Assembly: GCA_017640445.1 (NCBI GenBank)
Contig: JAEPQQ010000008.1
Location: forward strand, 1 to 64,000
Direction: 5' to 3'
Length of the DNA stretch: 64,000 nt
Source of the DNA: Bacteroidia bacterium
Lineage (GTDB): Bacteria; Bacteroidota; Bacteroidia; NS11-12g; UBA9320
The position numbers and the translations under genes were made by a program. Positions 9,865 through 18,728 of the stretch are shown piece by piece. The first letter of the stretch is position 1. Each line of letters opens with the position of its first letter. The notes under the pieces were generated by a model, which saw only the letters and a program-made list of their open reading frames with translations, had not been told where the DNA came from and did no database searches.

Positions 9865-11331
9865 TTATTCCAGTAGAAGTTTTCGCGTGCCTTGCCAACC
9901 ATTTCCAGTAACCGTGAGGTGGTAACAACCTGGTGCTAAACCCGATACGTTTAGGGTTTGCGTACGTGAGTCTGTGTCCATATGAGCTTCTCCAACAATT
10001 TGACCTCTTAGGTCGGTTATACGAACTAAATGGAAGCCGTGTTCGGTGTTTATATGTACACGCCCAGAAGTTGGGTTCGGGTGTATTGAGAAACGCCATT
10101 CTTCATGCTCATTTACACCTAGGTTGAAGAATCGTACAGAATCGATGTTCGAGCTTCCAACGTCTTGACCTGTTGAGTCAATTCCAGTCACGTAATAGTA
10201 GTATAAACCAGTGGAGTTGATGGAGGTGTCCAGGTAATTCTGATGGAATGGACCAATTTCAGCGACCCGCTTAAAGTCACTGGTGGCTTTGGAGTCTTTG
10301 CTGCGATACACCTGGTAACGTTCCAACCTGTTTTCACACGAAGACCATTGAACCAGGCTTTCGAAGTGCGAAAATTCAGTAGCAACCAACTTGTTAGGGG
10401 TGTTCCCATCAAAATCCGGGGAACAAACAAATGCATGCACAAGAACGTCAACAATCTGGCTCGATAACTCTATACCATTACGATACTCGGTTACCTTGTA
10501 GGTTACGTAATAGGCACCTGGTTCAACAACGGTAATTTTGAGCAGGTTCGAGTCAACCACTGCAATGGAATTGCCTGGTTTAGAGCCAAAAGGACTTACG
10601 TGGCTAAAGCCTGAGACATAGTCAACCAATTCTGGGGTTATCGCTTTTAAAGGCGGTGTTGGTTTCGACAGGGTGGCACTCAAAGTGGCTCCACCTTTAA
10701 TCGGTTCGGCAAGGGCCACTACAACGGAGTCTCCGTCGGGATCTAAGACGGTGGTTCCAAGTACGCTTGGGCGTCCGGTACAAACGCCACGCACAAAACT
10801 GTTCACCCTGGGTGAGGAGTTTTGTAGTGTAAAGTTAGGAATGACTGTTTGAAAAAAGATTGGGGTGATAGGAGTTGTTTTGACTGGTGCAGGCAGGTTA
10901 CGGGAAATGGTCTTACAACAACGATCCCAGTTTAGCGTATACCCGGCAGGGTAATGCGGCAACGCAATTTTTTTTCTATAGATGCCTTGTTCAAACCGCT
11001 TATCTGAATTGCTCGCCAGTATGCAGCTCGGTGTAATTCTAATCCATTGGGTTAGAGGAATACTCAGAATGACATGTCGCCTCCGATCCGAGTTGTTGAG
11101 ATATACTCCAATTTCCACCTCCTCGTCAAACTCTACTTCTGAGTTACTGTTATCACGAATCACAGTTAGCGTAACTTCGTAAACATTGGAGTCGCCTTTC
11201 TCTTCTATAAACCGATAAGTCAAATCACCACCAACCAGGTGGGTTGCAAAAAGCAAGGATTGGGCGGAGAGGAAGCCCACAATGGTAAAAAGTAGTTTGA
11301 TAAAGGCGCTATAGTTTCTCATGACAAGCAA
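9865..11331 (-). CDS. T9SS type A sorting domain-containing protein with HLVGGDLTYRF-type N-terminal domain and Fn3-like region
   Basis: Signal peptide then THLVGGDLTYRFIEEKGDSNVYEVTLTVIRD; C-terminal FSIHPNPTSGRVHINTEHG...LRGQIVGEAHMD...LAPGCYHLTVTGNGWQGTRKLLLE. Confidence 0.85.
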   Translation of the reverse strand: MLVMRNYSAFIKLLFTIVGFLSAQSLLFATHLVGGDLTYRFIEEKGDSNVYEVTLTVIRDNSNSEVEFDEEVEIGVYLNNSDRRRHVILSIPLTQWIRITPSCILASNSDKRFEQGIYRKKIALPHYPAGYTLNWDRCCKTISRNLPAPVKTTPITPIFFQTVIPNFTLQNSSPRVNSFVRGVCTGRPSVLGTTVLDPDGDSVVVALAEPIKGGATLSATLSKPTPPLKAITPELVDYVSGFSHVSPFGSKPGNSIAVVDSNLLKITVVEPGAYYVTYKVTEYRNGIELSSQIVDVLVHAFVCSPDFDGNTPNKLVATEFSHFESLVQWSSCENRLERYQVYRSKDSKATSDFKRVAEIGPFHQNYLDTSINSTGLYYYYVTGIDSTGQDVGSSNIDSVRFFNLGVNEHEEWRFSIHPNPTSGRVHINTEHGFHLVRITDLRGQIVGEAHMDTDSRTQTLNVSGLAPGCYHLTVTGNGWQGTRKLLLE

Positions 11332-11493
11332 ATTTAGTCATGTAGAGGACGTGGTTTAGATGTATCCACTTAATGGCGGGTTTGGTCATGTAAACGGTTG
11401 AATTTACACCAGAGGCTACCTTCTTGTGAAACAATTCTTGTATTCAGGTAGTTTCGGAAGACCCGGCCTGATCAAATACGAATCCAACAAAGC

Positions 11494-13788
11494 CTACTGC
11501 TTCTCGAGCGTGATCATAATTGCCTTCGAAGTAGGTGTGTTCGATTCATCAGCAGTACTGTCAAGTGGAACCAACACGTTGGTTTCCGGGAAATATGCCG
11601 CGGTATTACCGTGTGGTATATCATAAGGGATGGGCATAAATCGATGCGCATATCGTTTTTCACCTTTGTAATGACCAACCAGATTGACAACATCTCCTTG
11701 TTTTAAACCTTCTTTTTTCATGTCATCCGGGTTCATAAACAAAACCCGGCGTTCATTATGAACACCACGGTATCGATCATTTAAGCCATAAACGGTTGTA
11801 TTGAATTGGTCGTGACTTCGAATCGTCATCAACACGTACTTGGCTCCTTCAAGGTCTAAGGCTTCGCAGTTGTTTACCGTAAACAGGCCCTTTTTTTCCT
11901 TATTTGTGAAACTCAGTTCGCGAGGGCCATTTGGCAGATAAAACCCGCCTTTGTTCTGTACCCGATTGTTGTAGTCTTCAAACCCTGGAATTACCTCAGA
12001 AATCAGATCTCGAACCCGGTCATACGAGTTTGCCATTTCGAGCCACGGTACCTCATGGTCCTTTCCAAAGTGTCGGTGTGCCATCTGAGCGACAATAGCA
12101 ACCTCGCTAAGGAGTGTGTCAGAAGCCGGATTCCTATCACCTTGACTTTGATGAACCACACCCATCGAATTTTCAACGGTTACAAACTGATCTCCGTCAT
12201 GCTGTACGTCGCGTTCCGATCGCCCGAGGCAAGGAAGTATCAAAGCCCGTTTGCCATGGATTACGTGACTCCGGTTTGGTTTCGTCGATACATGAACGGT
12301 TAAGGCACAATTGTTTAAGGCTTCAGCCGTCGCATGGGTGTCAGGGGAAGCAGATAAAAAGTTCCCCCCCATTGCAAAGAACAGTTTGGCTTTTCCTTTA
12401 CGCATGGCGTCAATGCTGTCTACCACATCCAAACCGTGTTCCTTTGGCATAGAAACACCGGTTGCCGCCTCAAGTTTGTTGAGAAGTGATGCAGGCGGCT
12501 TTTCATAAATCCCCATGGTCCGATCGCCCTGAACATTGCTATGACCACGAACAGGACATGTGCCTGCACCTGGTTTGCCAATGCTTCCTTTCAGCAAAAG
12601 AATATTGACAAGATCTTGAATGGTTGCAACACCATTTTTGTGTTGGGTAATTCCCATTGCCCAACAGATTATGATTCGTTTATTTCGAATAAGTAAGTCG
12701 GCCGTATCTCGGATTTCGTTTTCCGAAACCCCACTCATTTGAACAAGCTTCTTGAAGTCGTATGTTCTGATTGACTCGATCAGAGCATTATATCCCAGTG
12801 TGTGTTTCTGAATAAAATCATGATCGAAAACGGTATTTGGATTTGCTTCTTCAGCTTCCAACATCAGATACATCAACGCCTGAATCAAGGCCATGTCCCC
12901 ATTGATCTTAACCTGCAGATAGAGGTCACTGATGGTTTTTGATTTTAGCAGGCTAAGTTTCTGTGGATTGCTGAAACGCAGTAACCCTGGTTCTTTAAGC
13001 GGGTTAACAGCCACAATTTTGGCACCATTGCTTTTCGCTTCTTCCAGTGAGGCCAACATTCTTGGGTGATTGGTCCCTGGATTTTGTCCAAAAATCATGA
13101 TGACATCGGCTTTGGCAAAGTCTTCATGCTTTACAGATCCTTTTCCCAGCCCAAGAGTACGGTTTAGTGCCACGCCACTGCTTTCGTGACACATGTTACT
13201 ACAGTCGGGGAGGTTGTTGGTGCCAAAACTTCGAACAAACAACTGGTACATAAAAGCAGCTTCGTTGCTTGTTCTACCTGAGGTGTAGAAAATGGCTTCG
13301 TTGGGATCTTTTAGATTGTTTAACTCTTCTGAGATGATGTCAAACGCAGAGCTCCATGAAATGGGTTGGTAATGCGTGCCACCTTCTTCCAGGTACATAG
13401 GGTGGGTGATTCTTCCTGATTTTCCAAGGTCGAAATCCGGGAACTGCGATAGTTCGTAGACAGAATGTTTGGCCCAGAATGCTGGGTCTGCCTTTTTCGT
13501 TGTTGCTTCTTCTGCAATGGCCTTTGCACCATTTTCGCAGTATTCGGCCAGGAACGAGCGTTTTTCATCGGGGTCTGGCCAGGCACAACCTGGGCAGTCA
13601 AATCCATCAAATTGGTTCATTTTCGGAGCGAGAGTGGCTACTGCTTCCTTGCCAATTTCTTCGGATAAATGCTGGATGGCAACCTGAACTCCTTTCAAGC
13701 CAGCCGCTTTTTTGCTTGGTGCTGAAATGGTGCCTCCTGTGAACTCTTCTGGAGGAACCGCCCCGTTTATTTTCTTCTTATTCATCAA
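11494..13788 (-). CDS. FdhF/YdeP family molybdopterin oxidoreductase
   Basis: FDGFDCPGCAWPDPD, NLPDCSNMCHESSGVALNRTLGLGKGSV, FGQNPGTNHPRMLASLEEAK, GKPGAGTCPVRGHSNVQGDRTMGI are characteristic of the YdeP branch of molybdopterin oxidoreductases. Confidence 0.9.
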   Translation of the reverse strand: MMNKKKINGAVPPEEFTGGTISAPSKKAAGLKGVQVAIQHLSEEIGKEAVATLAPKMNQFDGFDCPGCAWPDPDEKRSFLAEYCENGAKAIAEEATTKKADPAFWAKHSVYELSQFPDFDLGKSGRITHPMYLEEGGTHYQPISWSSAFDIISEELNNLKDPNEAIFYTSGRTSNEAAFMYQLFVRSFGTNNLPDCSNMCHESSGVALNRTLGLGKGSVKHEDFAKADVIMIFGQNPGTNHPRMLASLEEAKSNGAKIVAVNPLKEPGLLRFSNPQKLSLLKSKTISDLYLQVKINGDMALIQALMYLMLEAEEANPNTVFDHDFIQKHTLGYNALIESIRTYDFKKLVQMSGVSENEIRDTADLLIRNKRIIICWAMGITQHKNGVATIQDLVNILLLKGSIGKPGAGTCPVRGHSNVQGDRTMGIYEKPPASLLNKLEAATGVSMPKEHGLDVVDSIDAMRKGKAKLFFAMGGNFLSASPDTHATAEALNNCALTVHVSTKPNRSHVIHGKRALILPCLGRSERDVQHDGDQFVTVENSMGVVHQSQGDRNPASDTLLSEVAIVAQMAHRHFGKDHEVPWLEMANSYDRVRDLISEVIPGFEDYNNRVQNKGGFYLPNGPRELSFTNKEKKGLFTVNNCEALDLEGAKYVLMTIRSHDQFNTTVYGLNDRYRGVHNERRVLFMNPDDMKKEGLKQGDVVNLVGHYKGEKRYAHRFMPIPYDIPHGNTAAYFPETNVLVPLDSTADESNTPTSKAIMITLEKQ

Positions 13789-13962
13789 CCCGAATTTGCG
13801 GCTGCAATGATAACACTTGAAGTGTAAAATAAATGGCTGGAAGTGATGCTATTTTGAGCAAGTAGACGCATCGACTTTTGAATAGCTAAAGGAGCAAATT
13901 GAGTTTAGCCAGATAACCAGGTCAGGCGCTGGTTTGGCTGTATAAAGCATGGACTAAATCTT

Positions 13963-13970
13963 TATTTTTG
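13963..13970 (+). promoter_or_regulatory. Possible Bacteroidota -7 element (TATTTTTG)
   Basis: TAnnTTTG-like, 29 nt upstream of ATG 14000; no well-spaced -33 element. Confidence 0.25.
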
Positions 13971-13999
13971 TATAGCACGAACTAAAGAAACAACCACCT

Positions 14000-15745
14000 A
14001 TGAATGCCTTCAAGCGCCACCACTTATTGTCCCCATTTTATCTAAAAGGAATTGTCACTACATGCATTTTTTTCCTGAGCATACTTTCGACATTGGCACA
14101 ACCATTGGAGCTACAATGGTCAAACGGCTTGTTTTCAACCAAAACCAGTTTTACTACTTTGGGCATTAGCCACATTACCTCCGATGATCAAGGCAATATC
14201 TACATGGCGGGTTGGTTTCAAGGTAGTGTCGATCTTGATCCAGGAGCGGGCGAAGAGATCATCTCTTCTGGAAAAGAGGGATTTGCCGGCGGAGAAAGCT
14301 TCCTAGTTAAATATGACGAAGAGGGTAAGTACGTCTTTGGGTTTGCACTCAATGCCATTATCAGCGATGTCGCTTTGTCCGATCAGAATGAAGTCTATGT
14401 GGTTGGTACGTTCGATACCATAGTAGATTTTAATCCATCAACGGCGGTCAACAACCTGAATGGAATTCAGGATGAGGTATTTGTTGCGCGTTATAAGGCC
14501 AACGGTGAGTACATGGATGGTTATAGCACCGGTACAGGTTCACATGTTTCTGTGGGAGCGGCAAAACTTGATTCAAAAAATAATCTATGCATTTATGGTA
14601 GTTTCGATGATACAGTTGAGTTTGACCACTTGTCTGTCAGCACAACCGACAACAATGGGGCTCTCTTCCTTGCTAAATACTCCAATTTCGGATCACTACA
14701 ATTTGTATTCGATATTGAGAGTCGCACTAGCAATGTAAGTCATGATTTAACCTTTGATCAGGACGATAACATTTTTATTACAGGTTCGTTTCTTGCCCGA
14801 TCTGCCGGAGTAACACTCGACCTGGATCCTGGCCCAGGCAATACGAACTTGAAAGGGTTTGGAGGAATTGATGGCTTTTGGGCAGTATACAGCCCAGAAG
14901 GAGCGTACAAAGAAGGTTACCTGTACGACGGGTCGGTTCATAACATAGCACTGGATGCTAAGGGTAATATTTACATTTCAGGTAGTACAGTCGACAGTAT
15001 GGACATTGACCTTGGCCAATCCGAACACCTCATTTATACAGAACCTGGTGGCTTTGATCTGTATTTAGCCAAATACGACTCGGACCTCAAACTCCAATAC
15101 GGCATGTCAGTCGATGGGAATAGTCTAAATGCTAGGATGCAGAATCTATTGGTCGACGACAAGGAAAACGTGTATGTAAGCGGTCACTTCAGAGACACGT
15201 TGGATCTTATTAAAGGAAAAGAAGGTGGGCGATTGATTTCGACTGGTTTGAGAGATGTGTACATTGCCAAGTTCGACAAAGACGGCGAACTCAGGTTCGC
15301 CCATAGTTTTGGTTCCGGGTCAAATGACCAAAGCGCTCATATGAGTCTTGATGATAAGGGTAACCTTTGGTTTGCCGGGCAATTCTCAGATTCGATAAAC
15401 CTGGATGTGGAAGAGACACAATCGAGCATATTGAACCCTGGTGACGGGGGTTCTGTATTTGTTGGGATGTATACCGATGGGGATGCGGTTGGTCTATCTG
15501 ACCTTAAAGAATACACCACTAACATGTATACTGAGAATGGAAATCTGGTAATAGAATTTTTGGGGACTCCGATCGATGGACAGGTCAATGTGTTTCAACT
15601 CGATGGCCAGAAGGTCTACGAGGGCTCACATGTGTTTAACAACGAAATCAGGATTCGGTTGTCTCACCTCCCCAAAGAACAAGTGTTAGTTGTACTTGCT
15701 TCCGACGGCGGAAAGTGGACAGCCAGAAAGCTATATATTCGATAG
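14000..15745 (+). CDS. SBBP/beta-propeller-like repeat protein with T9SS type A-like C-terminus
   Basis: Signal peptide; repeats of the form GSVDLDPGAGEEIISSGKEGFAGGESFLVKYDEEG / DTIVDFNPSTAVNNLNG; CTD-like end QVNVFQLDGQKVYEGSHVF...WTARKLYIR. Confidence 0.8.
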   Translation: MNAFKRHHLLSPFYLKGIVTTCIFFLSILSTLAQPLELQWSNGLFSTKTSFTTLGISHITSDDQGNIYMAGWFQGSVDLDPGAGEEIISSGKEGFAGGESFLVKYDEEGKYVFGFALNAIISDVALSDQNEVYVVGTFDTIVDFNPSTAVNNLNGIQDEVFVARYKANGEYMDGYSTGTGSHVSVGAAKLDSKNNLCIYGSFDDTVEFDHLSVSTTDNNGALFLAKYSNFGSLQFVFDIESRTSNVSHDLTFDQDDNIFITGSFLARSAGVTLDLDPGPGNTNLKGFGGIDGFWAVYSPEGAYKEGYLYDGSVHNIALDAKGNIYISGSTVDSMDIDLGQSEHLIYTEPGGFDLYLAKYDSDLKLQYGMSVDGNSLNARMQNLLVDDKENVYVSGHFRDTLDLIKGKEGGRLISTGLRDVYIAKFDKDGELRFAHSFGSGSNDQSAHMSLDDKGNLWFAGQFSDSINLDVEETQSSILNPGDGGSVFVGMYTDGDAVGLSDLKEYTTNMYTENGNLVIEFLGTPIDGQVNVFQLDGQKVYEGSHVFNNEIRIRLSHLPKEQVLVVLASDGGKWTARKLYIR

Positions 15746-15800
15746 GTTAGAAGGCAAATCCCTACATTTGAACCAACTAGAACCAACCTCGAATCACACC

Positions 15801-18587
15801 ATGAATACCTCAAATTATTTGAAACGTAGTTTGCGCTGGCTAAATGTGGCACTTTTCGTTCTGCTTTTTATTCGAACGAGCGGCACTGTATATACGGTGG
15901 TTAACCTCAAAAACGATGGGGTGGGGTCACTTCGATATGCAGCCGGACAACTCTCACCGGGCGACACCATTATGTTTGACCCGGGCCTGATTGCCGGTGG
16001 GTCAGATTCGATTGTCTTAGAGGATGAGATATCCATTAATCATGGCTGTGTGATTATTGGTTTGCAAACGGCCAACGATACACTCTTTATCTCAGGAGGC
16101 GATAGTACACAGGTTTTTTCGTTTGAACTGAAATTTTATTCAGGAGGCGAGAGAAATGTCACATTGGATCATGTTTCAATACGCAATGGGAAGGGAAGCC
16201 ATGGTGCAGGTGTCCTGGTCAATGCAACGGATACATTTTTTCTGATTAACTCATCCGTAACCGACTGCAATGGTCAAATTGGAGGAGGAGTTTACGTGGG
16301 CAATACATCGCTCATTATGCGCAAATCAAGAATCCATAACAACCATGCCAGCGTATCCAGCGGGGGGCTTTATTGTTTCGATGACCAGACCAAAGGACGA
16401 ATGTGGTTAGTTGAAGATTCGGAAATCACCTCGAACGTTTCGACTTTGGGTGGTGGTGGAATAGGAAGTTTTGATACAAAATTGGAAGTGCGTTCAAGCA
16501 TCATTGGTCACAACAAATCGGGGTCGTTTGGTGGAGGAATACTGGCAGGAGGTATTACAGGCCCTTCAGCCACAACGGCTCAATTATATGTTTATGATTG
16601 CATTTTGGAATGGAACGAGGCCACGATCGATGGAGGAGGGGCTTATGTTGGATCGCGATCACGCGTACATTCCATTTCCGCGGTAGCCGAGTTTGATAAG
16701 ACATCCATCGTTCATAATCGATGTGGAGGTCTTGGCGGGGGCCTATTTAGTAACGCAGACATTTCTTCAACCAGTCAAAATCTCACTGCCGGGGCACAAA
16801 TTAGTATGAAAATTTCGAGGTCAACGTTTGCTTACAACGAGGCCACTACTGGAGGAGGTGGGCTCGCATGTAAGGCTAGTTACAGATCGTCTAATCCTCC
16901 TACGAGTATATACAGGCTCGGAACAGAGCTGGTCGTTGAGTATTCTACTTTTTACCAGAACCGTTCTATGTATGATGATCCAACGTCGTCGTGGGGAGGC
17001 CAGAATCTTTTTGTCTATACAAGAGCCCACCGATACGCTCGGTCTCAGTTTCACCTAAAGAGCTCCATTGTTTTTGGAGAGAAAACAAACATATTTCATA
17101 ACTATTCGCCGAGATTCGTTTCGCAGGGGCACAATGTTTTTAGCGATACAGTAGTTCCCGAACACATCGCTTCAGACTTGGTTGGTGTAGACTCAACCTG
17201 CCTGGATTTAGGACCACTCCAAGTCAATGGGGGGAACACCCCCACAATGTTGCCATCGTCAAAGAGCGTAGCGGTTGAGAATGGGTACCCATACGATACA
17301 ATGGAAGCCCAGAATACCAGGATTTATGGTGAGCGCAGAGATGTAGGAGCTGCTGAAACAACGTACGAGCCAGAGCATCGGTCCATTTGGGGCTGCGACA
17401 GCGTTTTTTACAAGAATAGATGGTATGCCGACTCGCGGTTTGTTCGAGATACCCTTAAAGGTGACTGTGGGTTTGATAGTATTGTCCCTGTTCATTTATG
17501 GGTGTTGTCGACGCATGACTACGATACAATAGAGGCCTGTGATTCATTCACTTGGACCAATGGTGTTACATACACCTCCGATGTCAGGGTACGTGATACA
17601 TTGTTGAACTCAAATGGATGTGACAGTATTATAGAACTATCCCTCACTATAAATAGAAGCAAGAAAACCATAGATACCATTACTGCTTGTGATTCATTTA
17701 CATGGACGAATGGTGTTACCTATAAGTCCAGTGGTACGTATTCCAATCAATTAAGTACTTCGGAAGGATGCGATAGCCTCTCACAACTCGAGCTGATTGT
17801 CAATAAAAGTATCAGTGCATTGGATGTGTTTAAGGCATGTGATTCTCTCACTTGGATCAATGGAACGATATACTACAGTAGTACAGACACTCCAACCATG
17901 TTGCTTACAAACCAATATGGATGTGATAGTCTTGTACAACTGAACGTTTCTATTGTAAGAAGTACAAGGGATACTGTCTTGTTGGAAGCGTGCGACTCCA
18001 TAAAGTGGTCCAATGGTCTAACCTATTACGAGGGTAATCATTTTGTATCAGAAACATTCCAAACCAAAGAAGGCTGTGACAGTACTGTTGTTGCCAAGCT
18101 CAACATAACGTCCATCGATACAACCATCCGAATTTCTGGAGGGCAGTTGATTTCAAACGAAATGGATGGAGATTATCAGTGGATCAACTGCGATAGTATG
18201 TCCAACATTCCGTCATCGAATTCCAGAAGGTTTAATCCTGGCCAACAGGGAGGGTATGCAGTTCGAATATCAAAATCGGGCTGCGTTGATACTTCCAGAT
18301 GTTTTCACTATGGTGATGATACCTGTTGTTCAGGTGTTTCAATTGTTGCTTTTCCCAATCCCTTTGTGGAAGATCTTAAGGTGAGGGTATATGGTCTCGA
18401 AAAAGGTGTGTCATTTGAGGTAAGCGTTTACAACGCAATTGGGCAGCTTGTTGCTCGAAAATCAGGTGAGGCCTCTAGAGAAGTGACCATTCAAACCTAC
18501 CATTGGGCAAGTGGAGTCTATGTAGCAAAAGTAAGTTACGGAAGCCGCGTCAAAGGATTTAAGTTAATCCATTGGAAGCCAAACTAA
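15801..18587 (+). CDS. Right-handed beta-helix protein with a CDSFTWTNG...GCDS module array and T9SS type A sorting domain (start revised from 15690)
   Basis: In-frame ATG 15801 (MNTSNYLKRSLRWLNVALFVLLFIRTSG). Beta-helix/POMP-like GGGVYVGNTSLIMRKSRIHNN...GGGIGSFDTKLEVRSS repeats; about 5 CDS modules; CTD AFPNPFVEDLKVRVYG...WASGVYVAKVSYGSRVKGFKLIH. Confidence 0.87.
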   Translation: MNTSNYLKRSLRWLNVALFVLLFIRTSGTVYTVVNLKNDGVGSLRYAAGQLSPGDTIMFDPGLIAGGSDSIVLEDEISINHGCVIIGLQTANDTLFISGGDSTQVFSFELKFYSGGERNVTLDHVSIRNGKGSHGAGVLVNATDTFFLINSSVTDCNGQIGGGVYVGNTSLIMRKSRIHNNHASVSSGGLYCFDDQTKGRMWLVEDSEITSNVSTLGGGGIGSFDTKLEVRSSIIGHNKSGSFGGGILAGGITGPSATTAQLYVYDCILEWNEATIDGGGAYVGSRSRVHSISAVAEFDKTSIVHNRCGGLGGGLFSNADISSTSQNLTAGAQISMKISRSTFAYNEATTGGGGLACKASYRSSNPPTSIYRLGTELVVEYSTFYQNRSMYDDPTSSWGGQNLFVYTRAHRYARSQFHLKSSIVFGEKTNIFHNYSPRFVSQGHNVFSDTVVPEHIASDLVGVDSTCLDLGPLQVNGGNTPTMLPSSKSVAVENGYPYDTMEAQNTRIYGERRDVGAAETTYEPEHRSIWGCDSVFYKNRWYADSRFVRDTLKGDCGFDSIVPVHLWVLSTHDYDTIEACDSFTWTNGVTYTSDVRVRDTLLNSNGCDSIIELSLTINRSKKTIDTITACDSFTWTNGVTYKSSGTYSNQLSTSEGCDSLSQLELIVNKSISALDVFKACDSLTWINGTIYYSSTDTPTMLLTNQYGCDSLVQLNVSIVRSTRDTVLLEACDSIKWSNGLTYYEGNHFVSETFQTKEGCDSTVVAKLNITSIDTTIRISGGQLISNEMDGDYQWINCDSMSNIPSSNSRRFNPGQQGGYAVRISKSGCVDTSRCFHYGDDTCCSGVSIVAFPNPFVEDLKVRVYGLEKGVSFEVSVYNAIGQLVARKSGEASREVTIQTYHWASGVYVAKVSYGSRVKGFKLIHWKPN
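17388..18110 (+). repeat. Protein-level tandem repeat: CD(S/x)(F/L)TW(T/I)NG..Y...GCDS modules
   Basis: ACDSFTWTNGVTYTSDVRVRDTLLNSNGCDSIIELSLTIN, ACDSFTWTNGVTYKSSGTYSNQLSTSEGCDSLSQLELIVN, ACDSLTWINGTIYYSSTDTPTMLLTNQYGCDSLVQLNVSIV, ACDSIKWSNGLTYYEGNHFVSETFQTKEGCDSTVVAKLNI, plus a diverged first copy. Confidence 0.9.
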
Positions 18588-18728
18588 ACTTCTTAGTGCT
18601 TATACCATTTCGGGTATTCGACCAGCGAGGGATCAGCTACCGTCGTCAATACCAATGTAAATTACTATCTTAGAGGGCTAATCATAGGACATACCTATGT
18701 TCTTTCTTCTCATTAAATACCGAATCCA

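Noticed and set aside
12114-12452. 112-aa plus-strand ORF opposite the YdeP-like gene
   Set aside because: Antisense of a strongly supported enzyme; no protein family features.
11494-13788. Classical formate dehydrogenase alpha subunit (FdhF)
   Set aside because: Motifs fit the YdeP branch, and no accessory Fdh genes are nearby.
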